Shown: positions 17,297 to 27,076, counted from the stretch's first letter. The stretch: DNA of 64,000 nucleotides from Candidatus Deferrimicrobiaceae bacterium (GCA_036504035.1 DASXVV010000009.1:310001-374000), one strand, 5' to 3'. Numbers and translations: made by a program. Notes: generated by a model not told the origin, from the sequence alone.

Positions 17297-19621
17297 ATGG
17301 CAGAAAACCTCGACTTCATCCGCGAAATCGTCCGGCGCGACATGGAATCCGGCCTCCACGGCGGTCGCGTCGTCACGCGCTTCCCTCCCGAGCCGAACGG
17401 CTTCCTGCATATCGGTCACGCGAAGTCGATCTGCCTCAATTTCGGCATCGCCCGCGACTTTGGCGGCGTCTGCCATCTCCGCTTCGACGACACCAACCCC
17501 GAGACAGAGGACATGGCCTTCGTCGAGTCGATCAAGCGCGACGTGCGCTGGCTCGGCTTCGACTGGGCCGACAACCAGTTCTTCGCTTCCGACTATTATG
17601 AGCAGCTCTACGGTTTCGCCGTTCGTCTCATCGAGGACGGCAAGGCCTACGTCGACAGCCTGACCGAATCCGAGATCCGCGAATACCGGGGAACGGTCAA
17701 CGATCCCGGGCGCGATAGCCCATACCGCAGCCGCAGCGTTGCCGATAATCTCGACCTGTTTGCCCGCATGCGCGCCGGCGAGTATCCTGACGGTGCCCAC
17801 ATCCTGCGCGGGAAGATCGACATGGCGGCCGCCAACATGAAACTCCGCGACCCCCTCCTTTACCGGATCCGTCATACCTCGCACTATCGAACCGGCGACG
17901 CCTGGTGCATCTACCCCATGTACGACTTCGCGCATCCCCTTTCCGACGCCATCGAAGGCATTACCCACTCGATCTGCACGCTCGAGTTCGAGAACAACCG
18001 TGCGATCTACGACTGGCTCCTCGAAGCCCTGTTCGACGGCCCGCGCCCGCATCAATACGAATTCGCCCGTCTCAACCTCGACTACGCGGTGATGAGCAAA
18101 CGAAAGCTGCTGCAGCTCGTCGAGGAAAAGTTCGTCTCCGGTTGGGACGACCCCCGCATGCCGACCATCGCCGGGCTTCGCCGACGGGGATACACACCCG
18201 AGGGCATTCGCCTCTTTGCCGCTCGTATCGGCGTCGACAAGTCCAACAGCCGCGTCAGCATCGACCTGCTCGAGGACGCCCTCCGCGACGACCTCAACGC
18301 CCGCTGCCCCCGCGTCATGGCAATCCTTCGTCCGCTCGAAGCGACGATCACCGACCTGCCCGAAGGCGAGACCGAGTGGCTCGACGCCCCCTTCTGGCCT
18401 CGGGACCTGGGCCGGGCCGAAAGCCGCAAGCTTCCGTTGACCCGCCGGATCTTCATCGAGCAGACCGACTTCAGCGAGAACCCGCCCGAGGGCTGGCTTC
18501 GCCTGTCGCCCGGCGGCGAGGTCCGGCTCGCAAACGGCGGCTTCATCCGGTGCGACGCGGTGGTCCGCGACCCGGCCGACGGGCGGGTAACCGGCCTGCG
18601 CTGCAGCCGCGTCGCCGACGGGCCGGCCGCAGGCGGCAAGAAGAAACGGGGCGCCGCCATCCAGTGGCTGTCCTCGGCGCACGCGGTCCCGGCCGAGATC
18701 CGCCTTTACGATCATCTCTGCACGGTTGCCAATCCGGAAGATGCCGCGGAAGGGAAAACGTTCAAGGACTTCCTGAACCCCGATTCGATCCGGATGCTGC
18801 CGGGGGCGTTCGTCGAGCCGGGGCTGGCCGGCGCGCAGCCGGGGGAGCGTTTCCAGTTCGTGCGCCACGGCTACTTCGTCGCCGACGAGGTGGATTCGAA
18901 GCCGGGCGCCCCGGTGTTCAACCGCATCATCGAGCTACGCGACGGCTACAAGGCCCACAAGGCGGCCGCGACTTCGCCGCCCCCCGCCGCCCCGAAGCCG
19001 GACCGCCCGAAAACGGCGCCCCGCCCCTCGGCCGAAGCGTCCGGCACGCTTTCCGACGAGCGGCTCCGAGCGCGTGCGGCCGATCCATCGCTTGCCGAGC
19101 GCCACGAGCGCTACCTCGGCGCGCTCGGCCTGACGCCGGAGCAGGCCGACGTCCTATCGGGTTCCCGGGCCGTTGCCGATTTCTTCGACGCCGCCCTATC
19201 GGCGCACGCCAATGCGAAATCCGTCGCCAACTGGGTGGCAAACGACCTGCTGCGGGAGCTGAAGGGAAAGACCATCGAAAGCCTGCCATTCGGGCCGGCC
19301 GAGCTGGCCGAGCTTGTCGCGCTGGCCGACCGGCAGGCGATCACGACCCCTGCGGCCCGGACGATCTTCGGCGAAATGATGTCCGGCGGGGGAAGGCCAT
19401 CGGAGATCGCGGCGCGACTCGGTCTCGACCGGGTTCTTTCCGAATCCGAGATCGAGGTGGTGATCGACTCGCTGCTCGATTCGCTTCGTGAAAAGGTCGA
19501 CGAATACCGGGCCGGGAAGACCAACCTGTTGGGGATGTTTACGGGCCATGCGATGCGGGCTACGGCCGGGAAGGCCGATCCGCAGGCCGTTCAGAAAATC
19601 CTGAAGATCAAGCTGGGGTGA
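17297..19621 (+). CDS. glnS: Glutaminyl-tRNA synthetase with C-terminal GatB/YqeY-like domain
   Basis: 774 residues. The class I signature is FPPEPNGFLHIGHAKSI near residue 30, and the second signature is VMSKRKL near residue 265. The catalytic and beta-barrel anticodon-binding domains fill about 560 residues. A low-complexity Pro/Ala linker then leads to a tail of about 190 residues ending in GRADPQAV-type YqeY/GatB sequence (here TAGKADPQAVQKILKIKL). Such a tail is known in some Deinococcus and delta-group GlnRS and is thought to help tRNA binding. The start ATG has only a weak ribosome site; a few in-frame codons upstream could also serve. Confidence 0.95.
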   Translation: MAENLDFIREIVRRDMESGLHGGRVVTRFPPEPNGFLHIGHAKSICLNFGIARDFGGVCHLRFDDTNPETEDMAFVESIKRDVRWLGFDWADNQFFASDYYEQLYGFAVRLIEDGKAYVDSLTESEIREYRGTVNDPGRDSPYRSRSVADNLDLFARMRAGEYPDGAHILRGKIDMAAANMKLRDPLLYRIRHTSHYRTGDAWCIYPMYDFAHPLSDAIEGITHSICTLEFENNRAIYDWLLEALFDGPRPHQYEFARLNLDYAVMSKRKLLQLVEEKFVSGWDDPRMPTIAGLRRRGYTPEGIRLFAARIGVDKSNSRVSIDLLEDALRDDLNARCPRVMAILRPLEATITDLPEGETEWLDAPFWPRDLGRAESRKLPLTRRIFIEQTDFSENPPEGWLRLSPGGEVRLANGGFIRCDAVVRDPADGRVTGLRCSRVADGPAAGGKKKRGAAIQWLSSAHAVPAEIRLYDHLCTVANPEDAAEGKTFKDFLNPDSIRMLPGAFVEPGLAGAQPGERFQFVRHGYFVADEVDSKPGAPVFNRIIELRDGYKAHKAAATSPPPAAPKPDRPKTAPRPSAEASGTLSDERLRARAADPSLAERHERYLGALGLTPEQADVLSGSRAVADFFDAALSAHANAKSVANWVANDLLRELKGKTIESLPFGPAELAELVALADRQAITTPAARTIFGEMMSGGGRPSEIAARLGLDRVLSESEIEVVIDSLLDSLREKVDEYRAGKTNLLGMFTGHAMRATAGKADPQAVQKILKIKLG

Positions 19622-19623
19622 GA

Positions 19624-19639
19624 GCGCCCCTCCGGGCGC
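19624..19639. terminator. Short GC hairpin between convergent glnS and chemoreceptor genes
   Basis: GCGCCC and GGGCGC pair around a 4-base loop just after the glnS stop, in a 34-base gap between convergent genes. There is no clear T-run, so activity is uncertain. Confidence 0.3.
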
Positions 19640-19655
19640 CCTCCCCCATCGATGC

Positions 19656-21134
19656 CTATCGAAGTGCCAAGGGTCCCGGCGGCCTGCGCCCTGCGTCGCC
19701 GCCCTGCTCCCCCTCCACCATCAGGTTGAGCCGGTCCACGACGCTCTGGACCTGCTCGGCATAGCTTCCCAGCTCTTCGGACGAGGATGCCACTTCCTGC
19801 GAGCTGGCCGCGGTCTGCTGGGTGATCTTGTCGATCTCGGATACCGCCTTGCTGACTTCGGCGATTCCCCGGGACTGCTCCGAAGTCGCCGCCGAGATCT
19901 CGGCCACCAGCTCCGTCACCTTCCGGACCGCGGACGCCACATCGCCGAAATCGGTGTTCGTCTCCTCGACGAGCATCGTTCCTGCCGAGACGACCATGAG
20001 CGTCGACTCGATCAGTTCGGAGGTGTTCTTCGCCGCCTCCGCCGCACGCTGGGACAGGTTGCGCACCTCGCCGGCCACGACCGCAAAGCCTGCGCCCGCC
20101 TCTCCGGCCCGCGCCGCCTCGACCGCGGCGTTCAGCGCCAGCAGGTTGGTCTGGAACGCGATCTCGTCGATCGTCTTGATGATCTTGCCGATCTCCTCGC
20201 TGCGCAGGGAGATCTGCTCCATCGCCGTAACCATCGAGACCATGGAGCCGTTCGCCTTCTCGACGCTGGCGCCCATGCCGTCGGCCAGCGTCTTGGCCAA
20301 CCCCGCGTTTTCCGCGTTCTGGCGCGTCATCGCGGACATCTCCTCCATCGCGGAAGCGGTCTCCTCGAGCGAGGAGGCCTGCGATGCGGAGGCATCGGCC
20401 AACGAAGCCGAGACGGAGGAGATCGACGACGAGGTGGAAAGGAGGTGGGATACGCCGCTGTCCAGTTCCTCGACGGAGGCGGATAGCGCACCGGCCAGCG
20501 AACGCGAGAGCCACAGGGAAACCCCTACGCCGGCGGCCACGATCAGCGCGACCACCCCGTATAGCATCAGGAGAAGCCGGTTCAGCTCGGCCTTGATGTC
20601 GTCGATGTAAACACCCGAACCGATGACCCACCCCCACTCGGGCAGCGCCTTGACGTAGGAAATCTTCTCGACCGGATCCCTGCTGTCGGGCTTCGGCCAC
20701 AGGTAGTCCACGAACCCGGCGCCGTCGGCCTTGACCTTGTCGACAAAAGCGACGAACAGCCGCTTCCCGTTGGGATCCTTGAATTCGGACAGGTCCTTCC
20801 CGTCGAGCTCGGGCTTGAACGGGTGCATCACCATGGCCGGCTTCATGTCGTTGATCCAGAAATAGTCGGACTTCTCGTAACGCAGCGTGCGGATGACGTC
20901 GAGCGACCGCTTCTTTGCCTCTTCCTCCGTCAGCGCCCCATCCTTCGCCTGCTTCGCGAAGGAGGCGGCGACCCCGTACCCCACCTCAACCAGGTGGCGC
21001 GTCTTGGTCCGGCGATCCTCGTAAAGCACCCTGCGGATCGTGGGATAGATCCAGGCCAGGACCAGGGCGAAACAAAGAACCAGGACGACGGCCTGCGAAA
21101 AGATCCGGACGGACAGCTTGCTGCGCGCGAACAT
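19656..21134 (-). CDS. Methyl-accepting chemotaxis protein with single Cache domain
   Basis: 492 residues. A first membrane helix lies at about residues 10-30. An extracytoplasmic domain of the sCache_2 type follows, with the signature [26 protein letters not shown] and the later [14 protein letters not shown] second membrane helix ([22 protein letters not shown]) and a signalling domain with the [21 protein letters not shown] tip complete it. Such Cache domains usually bind small carboxylates. It starts 15 bases after the tusA-like gene and is the last gene of the hydrogenase/hdrA operon, so it may respond to the same metabolic state. Confidence 0.9.
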   Translation of the reverse strand: MFARSKLSVRIFSQAVVLVLCFALVLAWIYPTIRRVLYEDRRTKTRHLVEVGYGVAASFAKQAKDGALTEEEAKKRSLDVIRTLRYEKSDYFWINDMKPAMVMHPFKPELDGKDLSEFKDPNGKRLFVAFVDKVKADGAGFVDYLWPKPDSRDPVEKISYVKALPEWGWVIGSGVYIDDIKAELNRLLLMLYGVVALIVAAGVGVSLWLSRSLAGALSASVEELDSGVSHLLSTSSSISSVSASLADASASQASSLEETASAMEEMSAMTRQNAENAGLAKTLADGMGASVEKANGSMVSMVTAMEQISLRSEEIGKIIKTIDEIAFQTNLLALNAAVEAARAGEAGAGFAVVAGEVRNLSQRAAEAAKNTSELIESTLMVVSAGTMLVEETNTDFGDVASAVRKVTELVAEISAATSEQSRGIAEVSKAVSEIDKITQQTAASSQEVASSSEELGSYAEQVQSVVDRLNLMVEGEQGGDAGRRPPGPLALR

Positions 21135-21149
21135 TTCCGTGCCCCTTTC

Positions 21150-21380
21150 CTAGAACTGGATCTGGCAGCGCTTGACGCCGCCTTCGTCCCGGATGTAAAC
21201 GAGCACCTTCTTGTTCCGGGTACACCAGGACTTGATGTCGTTCTCGAAGGTGGGGCAGTCGGCAATCACCTCGAGGACGTCGCCCGGCTTGATCTCGTTC
21301 TTGCGGAGCTTCCCGTCGACCATGAGCGTCGGCAACGGACATTTGAGACCTTTCGCATCGAGCGTGTGCTTGGTTCCCAT
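21150..21380 (-). CDS. TusA-family sulfur carrier-like protein
   Basis: 76 residues with the family motif CPLPTL (LDAKGLKCPLPTLMVDGKLR), where the first Cys is the persulfide-carrying residue of TusA/SirA proteins. The fold pattern is that of the short two-layer TusA domain; extra cysteines occur at DCPTF, SWCTR and KRCQ. It lies between mvhD and a chemoreceptor gene in one operon (34- and 15-base gaps). TusA homologues next to Hdr proteins are known to relay sulfur in sulfur-oxidising systems; here it may pass sulfur to or from an HdrA complex (inference). Confidence 0.85.
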   Translation of the reverse strand: MGTKHTLDAKGLKCPLPTLMVDGKLRKNEIKPGDVLEVIADCPTFENDIKSWCTRNKKVLVYIRDEGGVKRCQIQF

Positions 21381-21414
21381 TGCTTCCTTGCCTCCTCTGT
21401 TCCTCGTTTATGCG

Positions 21415-21825
21415 TCAGGCCTGCAATCCGATCGGCCCCATCGTCTTCAGCTCTTCGACCATCCCGGTCACGACCCGTGCGAACGTCTCGCCCTCGGCGG
21501 CGGAAACGAAATCGAGCCGGCAACGCGCCTCCCCGATGCCGAACGGCGCGAGCAACCGCAGGAGAAGGCGGTGACGCTGGATGGCCCGGTAGTTCTGTTC
21601 CTTGTAGTGGCAATCGCCCGGGTGACACGCAAGGATGATGACGCCGTCGGCCCCCTCCCTGTACGCGGAGAGAACGAACTGCGGGTCGACCCGCCCCGTG
21701 CACATGACCCGGATGATGCGCAGGTTCGGCGGGTAGGCGATCTGCGCGGTTCCGGCCTTGTCGGCGCCTGCATACGAGCACCAGTTGCACAGGAACCCGA
21801 CGATCTTCGGCTCGAAGGGGGTCAT
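21415..21825 (-). CDS. mvhD: Hydrogenase iron-sulfur subunit, MvhD-like
   Basis: 136 residues from the ATG at 21825, which overlaps the hdrA stop as ATGA. The family motif FLCNWCSYAGADKAG is at the N-terminus and the second cysteine region is HPGDCHYKEQN, with a further Cys in MCTGRVDP. MvhD carries a [2Fe-2S] cluster and links [NiFe]-hydrogenase to HdrA. The order mvhG-mvhA-protease-hdrA-mvhD on one strand supports the assignment. Confidence 0.92.
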   Translation of the reverse strand: MTPFEPKIVGFLCNWCSYAGADKAGTAQIAYPPNLRIIRVMCTGRVDPQFVLSAYREGADGVIILACHPGDCHYKEQNYRAIQRHRLLLRLLAPFGIGEARCRLDFVSAAEGETFARVVTGMVEELKTMGPIGLQA

Positions 21826-23789
21826 GCCAGCACCTCCGCGATCTCGGCGAGAATTTCCTCGTTGGTAAAGTGGATCCCCTTGATGGCGCCCGAGGGGCAG
21901 GCCGCCACGCACGTCCCGCATCCCATGCAGAGCACCGGGTTGATGACCGCGGCATCCTTTTCGGCATCAAAGACGATCGCCTTGTAGGGGCAGACCAGGA
22001 TGCAGGAGCGGCACCCGGAGCAACGCTCCGCGTCGACTTCGGCGGTCACCGGCTCGACGACCATCTTCCGGCCGGGAACGAGCCCGGACAGGGCGAGCCC
22101 CGTAGCGGCGAGCGCCTGATTGACGGCCTTCTGGACGTCCATCGGCGCCTGGCAGGTTCCCGCAAGGAAGACGCCGCGGACGTTTCCCTTCGCGGAATCC
22201 ATCCGGCCGTGGAGCTCGGCGGCGAATCCGAACCGGTCGCTGGCAAGCTCGAGGAGGGAGAGCATCTTTCGCGTCCCGTCGGAAGGGACGATCGCCGGGC
22301 AGAGGACGACCATGTCGTATCTGTCGAGCGCATTCCCGCCCCCGCGCGCGGAAGAGATCGAGATGCCTTTCCCCTCGCCGCCGCCCGACACGGAAAGCTC
22401 GGATAAGTCTTCGTACTGGAGGAACCGGGTGGTGCCGCGGCTCTTGGCCTCCTCGTACAGCTTGAATTCTTCTTTCCCCGCGACGCAGATCGTCCTGTAG
22501 AAGTGCGTGACCGTCGCTCCTTCCAGCTTGTGGGCGATCAGGTGGTTGAACTTGAACGCCACTTCGCAGCAAACGCCCGAGCAGTAATTCATGTGCCGGT
22601 GATCGAGGCTGCCGACGCAGTGGACGATCGCGATCCGTTCGGGGATCTTGCCCGAAGCGGTCCGGAGCACCCCCTCGGTGGGCCCGCTGGCCGCGAGCAT
22701 CCGCTCGAACTCGAGCGCGTCGAGGACGTCCGGAACCACTCCATGGCCCAGGTTCGGAAGCCGAGAGCAATCGTAGAGGGCTCCGCCGGTCGCCAGGATG
22801 ATCGCCCCGATGTCGCGGGTGACGACTTCTTCCGCCTCGTCGAGCAGAACGGCCCCTTCGACGAGACAGGCGTCGCGGCAGGCGGTGCAATCCTCGCCCT
22901 TCGTCGTCCGGACGCAGGCTGCGGCGTCGATGTAGGGAAGGTTCGGCAGCACGCCGCGGAACGGAAAATCGATCGCCTTCTTCTCGTTCATCCCGCAGTT
23001 GTAAGGATTGGGGCCTTTGGCGGGGCAAGCCTCGATGCACATGCCGCATGCGATGCAAAGGTCCGCGGAGACGCGACGCGCCCGTTTCCGAATCGTGGCC
23101 GTGAAATTGCCGTGGTAGCCGACGACCCCCTCGACCTCGGACAGGTTCAGGATCTCGACATTTTCGGCGAAGGGACCGTGCAGGAGATCTCCCATGACCG
23201 GCTCGAGCATGCAGGGGCCGCACTCGATGTTCGGGAACATCTCCTCGTAGCGGACCGGCATCCCGCCGATCATAGGCTCCTTCTCGACGAGGACGACCTT
23301 GCGGCCCGCCTCGGCGAGCGTCAGCGCGGCCTTGAGCCCCGCAGGCCCGGAGCCGACCACGAGAACGCCGGTGTTGACGTCGAGCTCCTGCCGGACCAGC
23401 GACTCGTGCAGGACGACCCGCTTCATCGCGGCGCGGATCTGGGCGATCGCCTTCGCGGTGGCCTGCAAGGGATCGGCCGTGACCCAGGCGATATGCTCGC
23501 GGATGTTGACCATCTGCATCAGGAACGGGTTGATGCCGGCGCGCGACAGCACGTCGCGGAACGTCTCCTCGTGGTCGCGGACGGAGCAGGCGGCGACGAC
23601 GACCCGGTCGGGCTTTTCGGCCGAAATGTCGGCCTCCATCTCTTCGGTCCCGGTCGACGAGCAGAGGAAATCGACGGTCCGGAAATAGCCGAAGCCCTCG
23701 ACCTGCGCGACCGCCTCGCGCACGGCCGCGGAATCGATCTTCTCGGAGATGTTCGGGCCGCAGTTGCAGAAGTAGACGCCGATCCTCAT
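21822..23789 (-). CDS. hdrA: HdrA-like FAD/iron-sulfur oxidoreductase
   Basis: 655 residues. The order is an N-terminal segment with CNCG (YFCNCGPNISEKID) and a FAD-binding GSGPAGLKAALTLAEAG near residue 150. A cysteine group follows (NIECGPCMLEP), then a ferredoxin insertion (CIACGMCIEACPAKGPNPYNC) and a C-terminal 2[4Fe-4S] ferredoxin (CSGCRSCILVCPYKA, CMGCGTCVAACPSGA). HdrA is the flavin subunit that bifurcates electrons between a low-potential carrier and the HdrBC site. No hdrB or hdrC gene is in the window. With MvhADG present, H2-linked electron confurcation or bifurcation is the likely role. Confidence 0.93.
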   Translation of the reverse strand: MRIGVYFCNCGPNISEKIDSAAVREAVAQVEGFGYFRTVDFLCSSTGTEEMEADISAEKPDRVVVAACSVRDHEETFRDVLSRAGINPFLMQMVNIREHIAWVTADPLQATAKAIAQIRAAMKRVVLHESLVRQELDVNTGVLVVGSGPAGLKAALTLAEAGRKVVLVEKEPMIGGMPVRYEEMFPNIECGPCMLEPVMGDLLHGPFAENVEILNLSEVEGVVGYHGNFTATIRKRARRVSADLCIACGMCIEACPAKGPNPYNCGMNEKKAIDFPFRGVLPNLPYIDAAACVRTTKGEDCTACRDACLVEGAVLLDEAEEVVTRDIGAIILATGGALYDCSRLPNLGHGVVPDVLDALEFERMLAASGPTEGVLRTASGKIPERIAIVHCVGSLDHRHMNYCSGVCCEVAFKFNHLIAHKLEGATVTHFYRTICVAGKEEFKLYEEAKSRGTTRFLQYEDLSELSVSGGGEGKGISISSARGGGNALDRYDMVVLCPAIVPSDGTRKMLSLLELASDRFGFAAELHGRMDSAKGNVRGVFLAGTCQAPMDVQKAVNQALAATGLALSGLVPGRKMVVEPVTAEVDAERCSGCRSCILVCPYKAIVFDAEKDAAVINPVLCMGCGTCVAACPSGAIKGIHFTNEEILAEIAEVLA

Positions 23790-23799
23790 CGAATCCTCC

Positions 23800-24267
23800 T
23801 CAAGCGCCTGCCGGCGCCAGCCTTTCCAGAAGTTCGCAGACCACTCGCGGGACCACGTCGGCCACGCGCCCTGTCAATGTTTCGCCGAATGTGGAGACAT
23901 CCTCCGGCTCGATCCCCACGATCTCGATCGTGCCGGGAAGCGGAAGGCCCACCGCGCGGCCGACCTCGAGCGCCTCGCCAAGCGTGGCGTTGTGGGCGCA
24001 CGAGGAATTGCGCGATTCGAAGAGCGTCTCGGGCGTGCTCCGGTAGATCGTGCCCGGCGCCCCCCCGCCGGCCATGGCGTCGACGATGATCGCGCGGTCG
24101 TAGCCGACCAGCGCCTCCATCAACTCCATGCCCCCGACGCACAGTTCGCGCACCGTCACGTCGTCGCGCCCCGCAAGCGATTTCCCCACGAGGCGGGCGA
24201 CCTGGATTCCGACGGAATCGTCGGTCAGCACCGGATTCCCCACGCCCACGACGACGGTTCCCGGCAT
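23800..24267 (-). CDS. [NiFe]-hydrogenase maturation protease
   Basis: 155 residues from the ATG at 24267. The family start GVGNPVLTDDSVGIQVA is present, with the nickel-sensing acidic residue in TDDSVG, and IIVDAM and the later LPGTIEIVGIEPED fit the HycI/HoxM/FrcD fold. It removes the C-terminal peptide of the large subunit after nickel insertion. The large-subunit gene ends two bases upstream and has the expected C-terminal extension, so this is its dedicated protease. Confidence 0.92.
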   Translation of the reverse strand: MPGTVVVGVGNPVLTDDSVGIQVARLVGKSLAGRDDVTVRELCVGGMELMEALVGYDRAIIVDAMAGGGAPGTIYRSTPETLFESRNSSCAHNATLGEALEVGRAVGLPLPGTIEIVGIEPEDVSTFGETLTGRVADVVPRVVCELLERLAPAGA

Positions 24268-24269
24268 CG

Positions 24270-25766
24270 TCAATCCTTCCGGACGCTCTGGATCAGCGCG
24301 CCCGCGGAGTCGCGGACATCGACGATCAGCGGCATCTGCCCGGGCAGCGTATGGGTCGCGCACGACATGCACGGGTCGTAGACGCGGAACGCCATCTCGA
24401 TCATGTTGAGGTCGGATTCCTTCAGCGGGCGTCCCGGCTGGATCAGCTTCTGGGCTGCGCGCTTGATGCTCATCGAGATGGGGGCGTGGTTGTTGGTCGT
24501 CCCGACGACCAGGTTGACCTTGGTCAGGACGCCGCGCTCGTCGGCGAAGTAGTGGTGGGTCAGCGTCCCGCGCGGCGCCTCGACGCAGCCGACCCCGCCA
24601 AGAGGGGCGACCACGGGCCCCGTGGGGATGTTGCGCAGGTCGGGCGAGGTGATCTCGGGGTCGGTCGCGAGCTCGAGCATCCGCTCGGCCGCGTAGAGCA
24701 GCTCGACCAGCCGCGCCCAGTGGGTGGCCAGCCGGTGGTGGACTGGCGCATAGCGGCGGCCCTCGACCTTTTTGCTTCCCAGCGTCTCGAAGAGCCGCTC
24801 GAACGCCTCCTGCGCCCGCGGCGTGGGCATCCCTTCGGAAACGTTGAGGCGGGTCAGGGGCGTCGCGCTGTAGACGCCGCTGTCGACGCCGTCGGTAAAG
24901 CCCTTCCAGCCGACCTTCTTGAGGTAGGGGAACTTGAGGTAGCTCCAGCTCTCGACGCGCTCGGCGATGTGCTCGGCATAGTCGCGCGGGTGGTACTTCG
25001 CAAACTCTTTGCCGTCGGGATCGATCACGCGGATCTGCCCGTCGTAGAAGTTGACCTGGTTGTTGGCGTCGACCATCCCCATCGAATAGGTGCGGTGCAG
25101 GTAGGTGTCGGAGACGACGAGATCGAGGTAGCCGCTGTTCTTGAGCACGATGTCGTCGAACGCCTGGAGGCTGAACAAGGCGAACTCGACGTTTTCCCGC
25201 GCGGCCTTCTCGATGAATTGCCGCTCCTCCTCCGTCACGGGACGGCTCCAGCCGCCCGGCAGCCCGGCCACCGGATGGATCGGGCGGCCTCCGAGCATCC
25301 GGATGATCTCGTGGTTCCGCCGCCGGCAGGCGATGACCTGCTTCCCGATGTCGACGCCGACCTTGCGGATGACACCGAGCAGGTTCCGCTCGGAGGGAGG
25401 CGCATCGGGGCCGACGATGAAGTCGGGACCGCCGAGCGCATAGAAGTGGGTTGTGTGGTCGGTCACATAGAAGGCGCTGTAGAGAAGCTCGCGCACCTTT
25501 TTGGCGGCGGGCGGCGGTTCGACGCCGAACAGGGCATCGAGCGCCTTGGCCGAGGCCATGTGGTGGGCCTCGGGGCAGACGCCGCAGATGCGGTTCGTGA
25601 TGACCGGCATTTCTTCCGCCTGGCGTCCGACGCAGAACTGCTCGAAACCCCGCAGCTCGGGCACCTGGAAATAGACGTTCTCGACGCCCCCGGCGTCGTC
25701 GAGGAAGATCTCGATCCGGCCATGCCCCTCAAGGCGGGTGATCGGGTCGATGCTGATGCGCTTCAT
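24270..25766 (-). CDS. mvhA: [NiFe]-hydrogenase large subunit, group 3c (MvhA-like)
   Basis: 498 residues from the ATG at 25766, overlapping the small-subunit stop as ATGA; the longer frame upstream is not coding. The nickel ligands are in RICGVCPEAHH near residue 62 and in DPCMSCATH near the C-terminus. Twenty-six residues (TLPGQMPLIVDV to the end) follow the final His and are expected to be cleaved. All four Ni ligands are Cys, with no selenocysteine. The N-terminal DPITRLEGHGRIEIF is typical of F420-non-reducing enzymes that pair with HdrA. Confidence 0.95.
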   Translation of the reverse strand: MKRISIDPITRLEGHGRIEIFLDDAGGVENVYFQVPELRGFEQFCVGRQAEEMPVITNRICGVCPEAHHMASAKALDALFGVEPPPAAKKVRELLYSAFYVTDHTTHFYALGGPDFIVGPDAPPSERNLLGVIRKVGVDIGKQVIACRRRNHEIIRMLGGRPIHPVAGLPGGWSRPVTEEERQFIEKAARENVEFALFSLQAFDDIVLKNSGYLDLVVSDTYLHRTYSMGMVDANNQVNFYDGQIRVIDPDGKEFAKYHPRDYAEHIAERVESWSYLKFPYLKKVGWKGFTDGVDSGVYSATPLTRLNVSEGMPTPRAQEAFERLFETLGSKKVEGRRYAPVHHRLATHWARLVELLYAAERMLELATDPEITSPDLRNIPTGPVVAPLGGVGCVEAPRGTLTHHYFADERGVLTKVNLVVGTTNNHAPISMSIKRAAQKLIQPGRPLKESDLNMIEMAFRVYDPCMSCATHTLPGQMPLIVDVRDSAGALIQSVRKD

Positions 25767-26776
25767 CCCTTGACCTCCGGCGTCCGCTTCCCGAGTGCCC
25801 CTTCGAGCAGCGAGGACGCGAGCGTGAACTTGTAGAAGGTTCCCGCATAATCCGGCATCCCGTCGAGAATGGCGTCGATGTGGCGGCGGATCGCTTCCTC
25901 GGGTAGCCCTTTCAGCGGTTCGATGTCGAGAATGGAGCCGAGCGTCGAGGCCATCTTCGCCCCCTGGTCGAGCACCCCTTCGGGAATCCCGTAGCAGCCG
26001 TTGCATGGCATGTTCGCCTGGGGACACAGCGCCCCGCATCCATCGCGCGTCGCGACTCCCATGCAGAGAAGCCCCTGTTCCAGTAAGCAGGTCTTCGGGT
26101 CGGGGGCGAATTCGTACGGCCGTCGGATCCGGTCGATCTTCTTGTCGTGCCGCTCCCGGGCGCACTCGTCGCAGACGGTTTTTCTTCCGCCGCCCAGGAG
26201 GCTTCCACGGGGAGGCAGCGGGCCGCCGGCGATGAGCAGCTCGAGGATGCCCCAGAGCTGGTGCGATTCGGGAGGGCAGCCGGGGACGAAGTAGTCGACC
26301 GGAACGACCTGCGCGAGCGTGCGGACGCGGTCGTGGAACCGGGGCAGCTTCAATTCCCCCTCGGCCACGTTCGTGCTCGTGGTGGGAAGAACCCCTTCCG
26401 GATTGTCGATCGACGGGTTGTCGAGATAGGCGGCCCGAAAGTGGTCTTCCCGGCGATGCAGGTTGGAGAGGGCGGGGATGGAGCCGGAGGATGCGCACGC
26501 GCCGTAGGCGACGAGCACCTTGGATTTCCGACGCATCAGGTGCGCCATCTCCTCGTTCTCGTCGGTGCGGATCGCGCCGTTGAACAACGTCACCTCGATG
26601 GCGCCGTCGGGCATGGCGCGGACGTCGTCGACCTTGGTGTCGACCAGGCATGGGCAGAAAACGAGTTGGAAATTGGCGTCGAAATCGAGGAGATGGTCGT
26701 GAAGGTTGGCGACGGAGATCTCGCAACCTCCGCAGGAGGAACCCCAATAAATCGCAACCGGCCGCTTGTTCGTCAT
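25763..26776 (-). CDS. mvhG: [NiFe]-hydrogenase small subunit (MvhG-like)
   Basis: 337 residues without a Tat signal, so the enzyme is cytoplasmic. The proximal cluster motif is WGSSCGGCEISV; further ligands are in YGACASSGS and VPGCPPE. The medial/distal clusters lie in the C-terminal part (CLLEQGLLCMGVATRDGCG, CPQANMPCNGCYG). It is the first gene of the mvhG-mvhA-protease-hdrA-mvhD-tusA-chemoreceptor run. CAGGAG precedes the start, and a 17-bp inverted repeat lies just upstream. Confidence 0.94.
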   Translation of the reverse strand: MTNKRPVAIYWGSSCGGCEISVANLHDHLLDFDANFQLVFCPCLVDTKVDDVRAMPDGAIEVTLFNGAIRTDENEEMAHLMRRKSKVLVAYGACASSGSIPALSNLHRREDHFRAAYLDNPSIDNPEGVLPTTSTNVAEGELKLPRFHDRVRTLAQVVPVDYFVPGCPPESHQLWGILELLIAGGPLPPRGSLLGGGRKTVCDECARERHDKKIDRIRRPYEFAPDPKTCLLEQGLLCMGVATRDGCGALCPQANMPCNGCYGIPEGVLDQGAKMASTLGSILDIEPLKGLPEEAIRRHIDAILDGMPDYAGTFYKFTLASSLLEGALGKRTPEVKG

Positions 26777-26790
26777 GCCGCATCTCCTGA

Positions 26791-26807
26791 CAAGTTGGTT
26801 GAACTTG
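26791..26807. promoter_or_regulatory. Inverted repeat upstream of mvhG
   Basis: CAAGTT-N5-AACTTG lies 15 bases before the mvhG start, ahead of the ribosome site. It could be an operator for the hydrogenase operon or a small mRNA hairpin. No sigma54 GG-N10-GC pattern was seen nearby. The rest of 26777-26959 is AT-rich without a gene. Confidence 0.3.
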
Positions 26808-26959
26808 GGAACGGCTAAGCAACGTTATCGGTGCAGGATGGCTCAATGACCCTTTAGTTATCGGACGGTTTTCGATATTTCTTCACGAATTTATTTCCGA
26901 ATATCCCCCTTGGACAGAATTATTTCTTTTTTATCGCTTATCGAGAGCGATTCACGAAA

Positions 26960-26988
26960 AAGCCCCTTCGGTTGACCCGAAGGGGCTT
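26960..26988 (-). terminator. Rho-independent terminator of tRNA-Asp
   Basis: A 12-bp perfect stem (26960-26971 with 26977-26988) with a 5-base loop is followed on the minus strand by TTTTT. It lies just downstream of the tRNA-Asp gene. Confidence 0.88.
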
Positions 26989-26999
26989 CTGGAATGCAA

Positions 27000-27076
<77 letters not shown>

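Noticed and set aside
25463-25766. Selenocysteine in the hydrogenase large subunit
   Set aside because: Both nickel-binding motifs (RICGVC and DPCMSC) encode cysteine and no TGA interrupts the frame.
24270-26846. 858-codon frame covering the hydrogenase large and small subunit genes
   Set aside because: The N-terminal half is an out-of-frame shadow of mvhG; the real large subunit starts at 25766 with a normal MKRISIDPITRLEGHG start.
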